Shown: positions 42,545-49,930 of the stretch, in pieces
Layout: every line of letters begins with the position of its first letter
How positions within the stretch are numbered: position 1 is the stretch's first letter
Source: Streptomyces sp. NBC_01775
GTDB taxonomy: Bacteria > Actinomycetota > Actinomycetes > Streptomycetales > Streptomycetaceae
Assembly: GCF_035917675.1 (NCBI RefSeq)
Contig: NZ_CP109104.1
Coordinates: 7,130,001-7,194,000, forward strand
DNA length: 64,000 nucleotides
Reading direction: 5' to 3'
Made by a program: the position numbers and the translations under genes
The notes under the pieces: generated by a model
What the model saw: only the letters and a program-made list of their open reading frames with translations
Told to the model about the DNA's origin: nothing
Databases searched by the model: none

Positions 42545-43986
42545 CAGTGCCGCCCGTCCGGGTCGACGGCGGCGGCCACGACGGTGTGCAGCTCGCCCGC
42601 GGAGTCCGCGTAGCGCGCGTGCGCGGCGGGCAGCGGGGTGAGCTCGTCCTCGCTGTAACAGCCGGTGCCGTGCACCAGTACCTCGGGCGACTCCAGCAGC
42701 CCTCGGTCCACCGCGTTCAGCACCCCCGTCATCGCCATCACCAGCGCCCACTCCCGCAGCCGGCCGGGGTCCTCGGGCAGCTCGATACCGGCGGGGCGCA
42801 GCATCGCGCGCACCGACGGGTAGCGGGCCAGGCACTCGTAGCGCGAGACGACGATGCCGCCGCCCCCGCCCGCCCGTACTGCGGCCGTCATCTCCGCGGC
42901 CGTGTCCGGGAAGCGCACATAGAACGTGGGGTCGACTTCCTCCTCCGGCGCGTACGTCGTGCGCGGGAAGTGCGGGTCCTCCCGCTGCTGGTGGAGGCGA
43001 CGGGTCCGGTCCCAGGTGTAGGAGGGCAGCCCGTCGCGGGAGAACGAGCCGGTCAGCGCGTGCAGCACCAGGCCCGGGGTGCGCGGGTGCTGCACCATGA
43101 AGTAGCGCGGCGCCGGGCCGTCTTCGGGCTCCGCCAGCGTGGTGCCCAGCTGGTGCCCCAGCAATCCGGTGGCGGTGGCGACGGCCTGTGCGTGGACGCG
43201 GCCTCGAGGCGGCGCGGGCGGCAGCGACTCCCGCTCCAGCAGGGCTCGTACCGTGGCGGCGGCCCGGTGGTCGGCGGGGTGGGCGCCCCACCACAGCGCG
43301 CCGCCGGTCCGGACGCGCAGCCAGGTGGTGTGCGCCTGGTGGTAGTCCCGGGCCAGTCCCCGCACGCCGGCCGGCTCCGAGCCGTGGTAGACGACCAGCG
43401 GGTTTCGGCGCCGCAGCTCCGGGTGCTCGTCGAGCGTGGAGCCCCCCACCTTGTCGCGGGAGCGTGCGGGCACCAGGCAGACGGCGCGGAGCTGGTCGGG
43501 CCCGGCCAGCCCGCACAACTGGGCGCGCAACACCGCGTCCCGCAGCGCTGTGGCCCCGTTGCCGGAGGAGGGCGCGAGCAGGGTGACGGGCTCGCCGGTG
43601 CTGCGGATGTGCTGGACGGCGCGGGCGACCGTCACCAGCGCGCCCTGGGTGTCGGCGGTACGCGAGGCGGGGTGGCGGCGCAGGTCCAGCAGGTGCAGCC
43701 GGGCCGACCTGTAGTCCGGCAGCCGCACCACGGACGCGGCGGAGGCCGCGAGGAACTCCCGCATGGGGCCGTCCAGTTGAGGCAGCGCGGTGTCGTCGGC
43801 ACCCGCGTCGGGCGGCGCCGCGCCGCGCTCGTGCAGCGTGCGCATGGCGGTGCGCACAGCCAGGCGCACGGTCTCCCAGTGGCGCACCAGCGGAGCCTCT
43901 TCGGCCCTCACCGGCTCAGGGGTCTGCGCCGGCACGGGCGGCCCGGAAGCCGTCCCGGCGCGGCCGGGGGTATGGGCGAGCGTCAT
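42544..43986 (-). CDS. PLP-dependent fold II-like protein (DUF6002-like)
   Basis: A 480-aa protein with threonine-synthase/cysteine-synthase-like stretches: VTLLAPSSGNGATALRDAVLRA (phosphate-binding SGNxA loop region), VVYHGSEPAGVRGLARDYH, and VLVHGTGCYSEDELTPLP near the end. It resembles the Streptomyces family I know as DUF6002. The expected PLP-binding lysine just before the SGN loop is not obvious, so it may be a non-catalytic or altered member. It is the first gene of the minus-strand pair with the ATP-grasp-like gene, divergent from the aldehyde dehydrogenase at 44302. Possible roles are making or carrying an amino-acid starter or side group. Confidence 0.6.
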   Translation of the reverse strand: MTLAHTPGRAGTASGPPVPAQTPEPVRAEEAPLVRHWETVRLAVRTAMRTLHERGAAPPDAGADDTALPQLDGPMREFLAASAASVVRLPDYRSARLHLLDLRRHPASRTADTQGALVTVARAVQHIRSTGEPVTLLAPSSGNGATALRDAVLRAQLCGLAGPDQLRAVCLVPARSRDKVGGSTLDEHPELRRRNPLVVYHGSEPAGVRGLARDYHQAHTTWLRVRTGGALWWGAHPADHRAAATVRALLERESLPPAPPRGRVHAQAVATATGLLGHQLGTTLAEPEDGPAPRYFMVQHPRTPGLVLHALTGSFSRDGLPSYTWDRTRRLHQQREDPHFPRTTYAPEEEVDPTFYVRFPDTAAEMTAAVRAGGGGGIVVSRYECLARYPSVRAMLRPAGIELPEDPGRLREWALVMAMTGVLNAVDRGLLESPEVLVHGTGCYSEDELTPLPAAHARYADSAGELHTVVAAAVDPDGRH

Positions 43987-44301
43987 GGTCGTCTGCCTTC
44001 TGCTTCTCGGCTCCGCCGTCCTGGCGCGGAGCGGGAAGGGGCAATGCGAAGGGAAACGGCGCGCGGGGCACGGAAATGGCCGGAAAGAGCGTCACCAGAA
44101 TTCTTTCCGTATTCCGTCTGCGATTGTTCCCTTTCCCTTTTCCTTTCGCTTCCGCTGCGAGCGCTGGACAATGAGTCGCCGGGCTGATTATTCTGGGAAC
44201 AACTCCCGGTCGGCGCCGGGTTTTTCTGCGGAGGGGCAGAAAAACCTAACCCGGCGGGCTCAAGGACGAGTTGAGACCGCCCGCGTGCGAGGAGCCTCCC
44301 G
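43987..44301. promoter_or_regulatory. Divergent control region of the polyketide cluster
   Basis: 315 bases between divergent operons, including an AT-richer, pyrimidine-rich tract (about 44095-44160) that stands out from the GC-rich surroundings. Promoters for both directions must lie here, and it is a natural place for SARP binding. I could not resolve regular heptamer repeats. The hairpin described separately lies at its right end. Confidence 0.5.
44219..44246. promoter_or_regulatory. Perfect inverted repeat upstream of the aldehyde dehydrogenase gene
   Basis: An 11-bp perfect inverted repeat, GGTTTTTCTGC at 44219-44229 and GCAGAAAAACC at 44236-44246, encloses the loop GGAGGG. It lies 55 bases before the ATG at 44302. 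It may be an operator, or a leader RNA hairpin exposing a purine-rich loop. It is not at a gene end, so a terminator is less likely unless it attenuates. Confidence 0.6.
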
Positions 44302-45555
44302 ATGAGCCAGCCGTCCATGCCCGTGCTGGAGTCCTTCACCCGTGCCTGGCCCGACCTCGAAGCGGCACACGAAAGAGCCATGAAGGCCGCCTCCGTGCTG
44401 CTCGGGTGCCGCGACGAGCTGCTGGCCGTGCTGACCCGGGTCGCCACCTACAGCAGCGCCCGCGACGAACTGCTGCGCTCCGTCGGCACGCTGTCGGGCG
44501 CCCCCTGGGAGCTGGCGCGCAACTGCCCGCCACAGCTGAACCGGCTCTCGGTCATCCTCCCGCCGGACAACGTCCTGTACTCCTACGTGCTCCACGGCCT
44601 GGTGCCCGCGCTGTACTGCGACGAGGTCGTCATCCGTCCCTCGGCGCACATCCGCGACACCGCCTACGGGCTGCACAAGGCGATCACCCGCAAGCTCCCG
44701 CCGGACCTGGCCGCGCGCATCCGGCTGTCCGACGCCTCCGCCGCCGCCTTCGGGCCCGTGTGCGCCGAGTCCGACGCGGTGGTCGTCACCGGCGGCCACG
44801 ACAGTGCCCGGCAGCTGATGGCCGACGTCGGCGAGAGCCCCCTCGTCCTCCTCGCCGGATCGGGCCCCAACCCGCTGATCGTCGGCCCTCGCACCGACCC
44901 TTCGGCGGCCTGCCGGACGGTCCTGCGCACCCGGCTCCACAACTCCGGCCAGGACGCGCTGTGCCCCGACGTGCTCTTCGTGCACCGGCTGCGGCTCGAC
45001 GCGCTGGTCGAACAGCTGCGCGCGGAGCTGTCCGTACTCACCGTCGGCGCCCGCAGCTGGCCGGACGCCGTGCTCACCTCGCTCGTGCACCCGGAAGCGG
45101 TGGAGCGCACGGCCGCGTTCCTGGCCGAGCACGCCGGCTGTCTCGTCGCGGGCGGTACGGCCGACCCCGAACGGATGCTGGTGGAGCCCTCGCTGCTCGT
45201 CTTCGACGAGGACGCCGCCTTCCACCCGCCCGAGCTGCTCGCGCCCGTCTTCTGCGTCGTGCCCTACGAGGACCCCGAGATGCTGCGCGAGTGGGCGCGG
45301 GCGCCCGAGGAGCTGGAGCGCGGCATGTACGCCTCCGCGCTCGGCGAACCCCGGCTGACCGGCGAGACGCTGGGCACCGCGGTCCTCACCCGCAACGCCA
45401 CGGCGCTGGACGCCAAGGACGGCAACCAGCCCTTCGGCGGCTACGGAGCGCGCGCCAGCGCCGTGCGCCGCGACGGCAGGATCATCGGCAGGCCGCTGCT
45501 GCTCTCCCAGGAGGCGGCCCTGCGCCGCTCCGTGATCACCGGCCCGCTGCGCTGA
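44302..45555 (+). CDS. Aldehyde dehydrogenase family protein
   Basis: A 417-aa short ALDH-fold protein, against about 480 aa usually. Recognisable parts are RDELLRSVGTLSGAPWE, a NAD-domain region (VTGGHDSARQLMADVG, LAGSGPNPLIVG), the catalytic-Cys region LHNSGQDALCPDVLFVH, ELLAPVFCVVPYED, and GNQPFGGYGARASAVRRDG. The Cys after the NSGQ motif is present. It would oxidise an aldehyde, or an acyl thioester aldehyde intermediate, with NAD(P). It heads the + strand part of the polyketide cluster and is divergent from the PLP-fold/ATP-grasp pair, so its substrate could be linked to that pair. Confidence 0.78.
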   Translation: MSQPSMPVLESFTRAWPDLEAAHERAMKAASVLLGCRDELLAVLTRVATYSSARDELLRSVGTLSGAPWELARNCPPQLNRLSVILPPDNVLYSYVLHGLVPALYCDEVVIRPSAHIRDTAYGLHKAITRKLPPDLAARIRLSDASAAAFGPVCAESDAVVVTGGHDSARQLMADVGESPLVLLAGSGPNPLIVGPRTDPSAACRTVLRTRLHNSGQDALCPDVLFVHRLRLDALVEQLRAELSVLTVGARSWPDAVLTSLVHPEAVERTAAFLAEHAGCLVAGGTADPERMLVEPSLLVFDEDAAFHPPELLAPVFCVVPYEDPEMLREWARAPEELERGMYASALGEPRLTGETLGTAVLTRNATALDAKDGNQPFGGYGARASAVRRDGRIIGRPLLLSQEAALRRSVITGPLR

Positions 45556-45704
45556 GCGCCGCCCCAGCGTCGGGCGGGGCCGTGGGCACTTGGATCGAGC
45601 GGAACCCGCAGCCGGATCGAGCGGGGCTGTAGAGGCCGCTGGCACGCTGCGCGCAGCCCGCCAGATGCGGACTTCTCCCAGCCCTTTCCCGAAGGAGGCC
45701 GACG

Positions 45705-46043
45705 GTGGCGCACCGGACGCTCATCGTGGCGCGGATGGAGCCAGGCAAGGCCGACTCCATCGCCAGCATCTTCCAGGAGTCGGACGCGAGCGAACTGCCC
45801 CACATGGTGGGCGTCTCGCGGCGGACGCTCTTCACGTTCCACGACCTGTACTTCCACCTCGTCGAGGCCGACGAGGACATCACCCCCAACCTCTACCGCG
45901 CCCGCAGCCACCCGCTCTACGACGACATCAACACCCGCCTCGCGCAGTGCGTGTCGCCCTACGACCCGAACTGGCAGGAGCCCAAGGACGCGATGGCCAA
46001 CCCGTTCTACGTCTGGACGAAAGAGGGAGGGAGGATCCAGTGA
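45705..46043 (+). CDS. TcmI-family polyketide cyclase
   Basis: A 112-aa protein of the TcmI/ferredoxin-like cyclase family that closes later rings of aromatic polyketides. The start HRTLIVARMEPGKADSIASIF, then VSRRTLFTFHDLYFHLVEAD and HPLYDDINTRLAQCVSPYDP, are typical of TcmI relatives in pentangular polyphenol and spore-pigment clusters. The GTG start has AAGGAGG upstream. The stop overlaps the ACP GTG (GTGA), so cyclase and ACP are coupled. Confidence 0.9.
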   Translation: MAHRTLIVARMEPGKADSIASIFQESDASELPHMVGVSRRTLFTFHDLYFHLVEADEDITPNLYRARSHPLYDDINTRLAQCVSPYDPNWQEPKDAMANPFYVWTKEGGRIQ

Positions 46044-46300
46044 GCGAGTTCACCCAGCGCGAGCTGGCCGACAAGCTGCTCGAGTGCGCCGGTGAGTCCG
46101 AAGGGGTCGACCTGACCGCCGAGGACGCACTCGACGTGCCCTTCATCGACCTGGGATACGACTCCCTGGCGCTGCTCCAGGTGACCGGCGTCATCAAGCG
46201 GGAGTACGGCGTCGAGCTGTCCGACGACGCCGTCGTCGAGGCGGAGACGCCCCGGCTGCTGCTCAAAATGATCAACGCGAGTCTGCCCGAGGCGGCATGA
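46040..46300 (+). CDS. Type II PKS acyl carrier protein
   Basis: An 86-aa carrier protein with the phosphopantetheine site LGYDSLALLQ at Ser42 and the regular ACP helices (FTQRELADKLLECAGE; LSDDAVVEAETPRLLLKMINA). It is the only stand-alone ACP in the polyketide region, so it is the chain carrier for the KS-alpha/CLF pair 11 kb downstream. In most type II clusters KS, CLF and ACP are adjacent; here they are split by the inserted catabolic operon. Gene start and end overlap the neighbours. Confidence 0.93.
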   Translation: MSEFTQRELADKLLECAGESEGVDLTAEDALDVPFIDLGYDSLALLQVTGVIKREYGVELSDDAVVEAETPRLLLKMINASLPEAA

Positions 46301-47064
46301 GCGCCGGCGAGGCCCAGGCAACCGTGCCGGGTCCAGGGCTGGCGGGCAAGCGGGTCCTGGTAACCGGCGGCACCCGCGGCATCGGCCGGGCCACGGCCCT
46401 CGCCTTCGCCGCCGCGGGCTCCCGACTGGTGGTGGCACACCGCACCACGGGTGAGGACGCCCGCACGCTGGCGGACGAGCTGAGCGCGAGCGGCGCCGAG
46501 CACCACCTGGTGCGCGCCGACGTGAGCACCAAGGAGGGAGCCGAGCGCCTGGCCGAGGCGTGCGGCACCCACCTGGAGGGCCTGGACGTCCTGGTCAACA
46601 ACGTCGGCGTCGACGGGCACAGCAAGTTCGCCGACCTGGACGAGGCCGAGTGGCACCGGCTGATCGACAGCAACGTCACCTCGGCCTACCTCGTCACCCG
46701 CGCGACGCTCGACCTGCTCGCCGACGGCGCCTCCGTCATCAACGTCGGCGCCTCGGTCGCGCTGCGCGGCCGGGCCTTCGGCGTCCACTACTCCGCCTCC
46801 AAGGCGGCACTCGTCGGCTTCGGCCGTGCGCTGTGCAAGGAGGTCGGAGCGCGCGGGATCCGCGTCAACACGGTGGCGCCCGGCGTCACCGAGACCGAGC
46901 CCGGCGGCGGGCTGCCGCCCCAGCTCGTCGAGCGCCTCGCCGGTATGACCGCGCTGGGCCGGCTCGGCAGCCCCGCCGACGTGGCCGGCGCCGTCCTCTA
47001 CCTCGCGGGCGACGCCTCCCGCTATGTCACCGGGGCCACGATCACAGTCGATGGAGGAATCTGA
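46297..47064 (+). CDS. SDR-family ketoreductase (first)
   Basis: A 255-aa short-chain dehydrogenase. The NADP-binding [18 protein letters not shown] (about residues 20-37), LVNNVGVDGH, the catalytic Ser in VINVGAS, and HYSASKAAL (Tyr-Lys) are intact, with [17 protein letters not shown] at the end. In reduced type II polyketides such a KR reduces one specific carbonyl, as BenL or PdmG are thought to do in pentangular systems. It overlaps the ACP stop (ATGA) and the next start (TGATG). A second SDR of similar type lies at 60480. Confidence 0.9.
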   Translation: MSAGEAQATVPGPGLAGKRVLVTGGTRGIGRATALAFAAAGSRLVVAHRTTGEDARTLADELSASGAEHHLVRADVSTKEGAERLAEACGTHLEGLDVLVNNVGVDGHSKFADLDEAEWHRLIDSNVTSAYLVTRATLDLLADGASVINVGASVALRGRAFGVHYSASKAALVGFGRALCKEVGARGIRVNTVAPGVTETEPGGGLPPQLVERLAGMTALGRLGSPADVAGAVLYLAGDASRYVTGATITVDGGI

Positions 47065-47444
47065 TGCCGTACGCGGCGATCACATACCGGGTCAAGCCCG
47101 GCCACGAGGAGGAGATCGCGGAGATCTTCGCCGCTTTCAAGCGCGTCGACACCCCCGAACTGCCCGGCGACGACGGCCAGGCGGCCGGGCGGCTGCTTGG
47201 CACCGGCGTGTTCATCAAGGACGACGTGATGGTGCGCGTCATCCACTACGAGGGCGACTTCGCCGCCGTCGGCAAGCACATGGCCACGCAGAAGGGGGTG
47301 CACGTGCTGGAGGAGAAGCTCCAGCCCTACCTCTCCGAGGAGCGCGACACCTCCTCGCCCGCGGCCTTCGCGGCGTACTTCCGCGACGCGACGATGCGGT
47401 CGATCGCGCAGCTCACCGTCGACACCCACCCCGCGGGGGCCTGA
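47064..47444 (+). CDS. SchA/CurD-like protein (first)
   Basis: A 126-aa protein of the SchA/CurD-like family found in spore-pigment and pentangular polyketide clusters. The sequence MPYAAITYRVKPGHEEEIAEIF, RLLGTGVFIKDDVMVRVIHYEGDFAAVGKHMATQKGVHVLEEKLQPYL is a dimeric alpha/beta-barrel-like pattern. A cyclase or oxygenase helper role is suspected for the family, not proven. It overlaps the ketoreductase stop by one base. A paralogue with the same layout is encoded at 55811. Confidence 0.85.
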   Translation: MPYAAITYRVKPGHEEEIAEIFAAFKRVDTPELPGDDGQAAGRLLGTGVFIKDDVMVRVIHYEGDFAAVGKHMATQKGVHVLEEKLQPYLSEERDTSSPAAFAAYFRDATMRSIAQLTVDTHPAGA

Positions 47445-47448
47445 GGCG

Positions 47449-47910
47449 ATGAGCGTGGACGAGGTGCTCGGTACCGCCGTGCTCCTCGGCAGCGGCGTCA
47501 CGGCGGGGGTGCTCTTCGCCGTGGCGCTGAGCGTGCTGCCCGCGCTCTTCGCGATGCCGACGGGAACGTATGTGTACGCGCACAAGTTGCTGGGGCGCAA
47601 CTGGGATCCCACGATGCCGGTCGTCGTCCTGTCGTCGACGGGGCTTGCCGTCGCGCTGGCCGTCGTGGCCGACGGGGTGGGCGCGCGGACTCTTTTTGCC
47701 GTCGCCTCGGTGCTGCTGCTCGGCGTTTCCGCCGTCTCCCACCTGGCCAATGTGCCGATCAATCGGCGGGTGAAGGCGGTTGAGGACCCGGAGGTCCTGC
47801 CCGCCGACTGGGAGGACCCGCGGCCGTTGTGGCGGCGGTGGCATTTGCTGCGGACCGTGCTTGCCGTGCTGGCGCTTTTGCTCAACGCCGTCGGGGTCGC
47901 GGTCCTTTAG
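47449..47910 (+). CDS. DUF1772 membrane protein, anthrone-oxygenase-like (first)
   Basis: A 153-aa protein with four predicted transmembrane helices (VLLGSGVTAGVLFAVALSVL; VVVLSSTGLAVALAVVADG; TLFAVASVLLLGVSAV; LRTVLAVLALLLNAVGVAVL). The loop ANVPINRRVKAVEDPEVLPADWEDPRPLWRRWHLLRT with conserved N-P/V-I-N and W residues is the DUF1772 signature. Relatives in aromatic polyketide clusters are proposed to oxygenate anthrone-like intermediates. It begins four bases after the SchA/CurD gene. Its 3' part uses more AT-ending codons than its neighbours. A second copy of the family is at 59959. Confidence 0.8.
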   Translation: MSVDEVLGTAVLLGSGVTAGVLFAVALSVLPALFAMPTGTYVYAHKLLGRNWDPTMPVVVLSSTGLAVALAVVADGVGARTLFAVASVLLLGVSAVSHLANVPINRRVKAVEDPEVLPADWEDPRPLWRRWHLLRTVLAVLALLLNAVGVAVL

Positions 47911-48025
47911 AGAGCCCCTGCCCGGCCCTTTCCCGTTTGTGGGCCCGTCCGCCTTGAGCCGGACCACAAGGTCGTCATTCGTACTGGTCATACGGTGGCG
48001 CCAGCAGCAATGGGCCCAGAGACCC

Positions 48026-48241
48026 GTGCCGCACACCCAGCCCAACAGGCTCGACGGCACGTTCGGCCCCCAGGTGCGCTTCCAGGCCCTCGCGCCGGAC
48101 GCGGAGCGCAACAATCCGGCGTACGGCTACCAGTACTTCGGCGAGGTCGACATCGACGGCTCGTCCGAGGTCATGACCGTACGGCTGCGCGACATCGACG
48201 GGAAGGTGCTCCACTCCGTGGGAATCGACCCGCAGCGCTGA
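48026..48241 (+). pseudogene. 3' fragment of a phoD-like alkaline phosphatase gene
   Basis: A 71-residue reading frame from the GTG at 48026. Its sequence (NRLDGTFGPQVRFQALAPDA, then GYQYFGEVDIDGSSEVMTVR and LRDIDGKVLHSVGID) matches my memory of the C-terminal end of PhoD-type alkaline phosphatases, whose catalytic domain is about 450 residues longer. There is no ribosome site and no metal ligands remain. It is followed by a strong inverted repeat, the probable original terminator. It marks a place where a gene has been cut away between the polyketide genes and the catabolic operon. A small intact gene is the alternative. Confidence 0.5.
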
Positions 48242-48268
48242 GGAATCCGCAGAACCAGCAAGGCCGCG

Positions 48269-48297
48269 GGCCGGGACGCGCCGTTCACGTCCCGGCC
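48269..48297. terminator. Inverted repeat between convergent genes
   Basis: A perfect 10-bp inverted repeat, GGCCGGGACG at 48269-48278 and CGTCCCGGCC at 48288-48297, with a nine-base loop. It lies between the phoD-like fragment (+) and the GntR gene (-), suited to terminate both. Confidence 0.7.
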
Positions 48298-48366
48298 TTC
48301 AGTCCGGGCTCTGGCTCGGCGACGAGGCCGCAGGCGCGCAAGGGCCGCGCCTGGGCCGGCAGCCGG

Positions 48367-49047
48367 TCACCCCCGGCCGTGGGCGTCGCTGTAGACGCGC
48401 ATCGCCGACAGGATGTGCTCCTCCGCGGCGCGGCGGGCGGCGTCCTCGTCTCCAGCGATCATGGCTTGGCATATTTCGTGGTGCTGGGTGAGTACGGTGC
48501 GCGCCCACTCTCCGTCGGAGAGGTTCGACACCGTGGAGATCGCGATGCGGTCCCACACCCGGTGCAGCGCATCCGTCAGGAAGACGTTGCCGGGAGCTTG
48601 GCCGAATGCCCGGTGGAAGGCCAGGTTGGCCCGTGCCGATTGCTTCGCGTCGCCCTCCGCGACCGCTCGCTCCACTTCCTCCGCGGCCTTCTCGATGGTG
48701 CGGAGGTGCGCAGGCGCGATCTGCCCGGCTGCTTGCAGGCGGGCGGTCTGGGCCGCGGCGAGCCCTTCCAGCGCGGCGCGCAGATCGTAGAGCTGCTCGA
48801 TCTCGGCGCTGCTGAGCGTCGCTACCGCGACACCGCGCGCCATGGGTACGACGAGACCGTCCGCCTGTAGCCGGCCCAGTGCCTCGCGCACCGGCGTGCG
48901 GCTCACTCCGAGCTCATGCGCCAAGGCGGCCTCGGTGAGCCGCTCGGCCGGTGCGAGCTCCCCTTCGGCGAAGCGTCGGCGCAACGTCAGATACACGGTG
49001 TCGGCGCTGCTCGCCGCCGGGTTGGAAAGCGATCCGATGTGTTCCAC
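48367..49047 (-). CDS. GntR-family regulator (FadR/FCD type)
   Basis: A 226-aa regulator. The winged helix AERLTEAALAHELGVSRTPVREALGRLQADGLVV (about residues 33-66) is followed by an all-helical FCD ligand domain with likely metal/ligand residues (DLRAALEGLAAAQTARL; NLAFHRAFGQA; HHEICQAMIAGDEDAARRAAEEHI). It is divergent from the catabolic operon starting at 49163 and would control it in response to a pathway metabolite. The intergenic region holds a 20-bp perfect palindrome and a second half-matching copy that are good operator candidates. The start is a GTG. Confidence 0.9.
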   Translation of the reverse strand: MEHIGSLSNPAASSADTVYLTLRRRFAEGELAPAERLTEAALAHELGVSRTPVREALGRLQADGLVVPMARGVAVATLSSAEIEQLYDLRAALEGLAAAQTARLQAAGQIAPAHLRTIEKAAEEVERAVAEGDAKQSARANLAFHRAFGQAPGNVFLTDALHRVWDRIAISTVSNLSDGEWARTVLTQHHEICQAMIAGDEDAARRAAEEHILSAMRVYSDAHGRG

Positions 49048-49071
49048 GGGTCAGAGCATACAGGGCATACG

Positions 49072-49133
49072 TTGCATGCAAAGAGTGCGTCCGATCATGG
49101 ATCACTCGTTGACATGCATTGCATGCAATGCAT
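49072..49133. promoter_or_regulatory. Candidate GntR operator: paired TTGCATGCAA palindromes
   Basis: ATGCATTGCATGCAATGCAT at 49114-49133 is a perfect 20-bp palindrome. Its core TTGCATGCAA (49119-49128) occurs again at 49072-49081, 47 bases away. Both lie in the 115-base gap between the divergent GntR and TSUP genes, so a bound regulator could control both directions. Confidence 0.75.
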
Positions 49134-49162
49134 ACCTTCCCTGCGGAAGGGAGGTGGTGGAC

Positions 49163-49930
49163 GTGGCGGTGACCGATCTGTGGGAGCTCGGGCTCCTGGC
49201 CGTGGTCGGCCTGCTGGCCGGCGCTGTGAACGCGGTGGCAGGCGGGGGCTCGATGATCTCTTTCCCCGTGCTGGTGGCCGTGGGTGTCCCGCCGGTCACG
49301 GCGAACGTCACCAACTCTGTCGCGGCCCTGCCTGGCTACCTCGGCGGCTCGCTCGGCTACCGGGCCGAGCTGGCAGGCCAGGGCCGGCAAGTCGGCAGAC
49401 TCGCCCTGGTCGGGGTGCCCGGCGCGATCGGCGGGGCGCTCACCTTGCTCGCGGTGAGCGACGAGGTGTTCCGCGCCGTCGTGCCGTGGCTGGTTCTCGC
49501 GTCCGCCGTGATGCTCGCCGCGCAACCCCGGCTCGCCGCCTTGGCAGCGCGGCGCGGTGCCGGGCCGAACCGGATCGGACTGCTGTCCTCGCAGTTCGTG
49601 GTGGCCTTCTACGGCGGCTTCTTCGTCGCAGGGCTCGGCATCGTCATGCTGGCGGTCCTCGGCGTGTTCCTGACCGGCACGACACATCGACTCAACGCCC
49701 TCAAGGGCGTGCTCTCGCTCATCGTCGGGTCGGTGTCCGCTCTCGCGTTCGTCGCTCTCACCTCGGTGGCCTGGGGCCCTGCCCTGCTCCTGGCCGTCAC
49801 CGGACTCGTCGGCGGCCGACTGGGCGTGTGGGCCGCGCGGCGCATATCGCCGTCGGCACTGCGCCGGGCGGTCGCCGTGTGGGGTGTGGGTGTCGCCACA
49901 GCACTGGAAGTGAGCTTGCATGTTTCCTGA
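49163..49930 (+). CDS. TSUP-family permease (TauE/SafE type)
   Basis: A 255-aa integral membrane protein with about eight hydrophobic helices. The family hallmarks are the paired motifs GLLAGAVNAVAGGGSMISFPVLVAVGVPPVTANVTNSVA in the first half and FYGGFFVAGLGIVMLAVLGVF...RLNALKGVLSLIV in the second. TSUP members move organic acids or sulphur anions. As first gene of the catabolic operon it may export or import an acid intermediate. The GTG at 49163 follows GGAAGGGAGG; an in-frame GTG lies at 49154. Its end overlaps the amidohydrolase start by 11 bases. Confidence 0.85.
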   Translation: MAVTDLWELGLLAVVGLLAGAVNAVAGGGSMISFPVLVAVGVPPVTANVTNSVAALPGYLGGSLGYRAELAGQGRQVGRLALVGVPGAIGGALTLLAVSDEVFRAVVPWLVLASAVMLAAQPRLAALAARRGAGPNRIGLLSSQFVVAFYGGFFVAGLGIVMLAVLGVFLTGTTHRLNALKGVLSLIVGSVSALAFVALTSVAWGPALLLAVTGLVGGRLGVWAARRISPSALRRAVAVWGVGVATALEVSLHVS

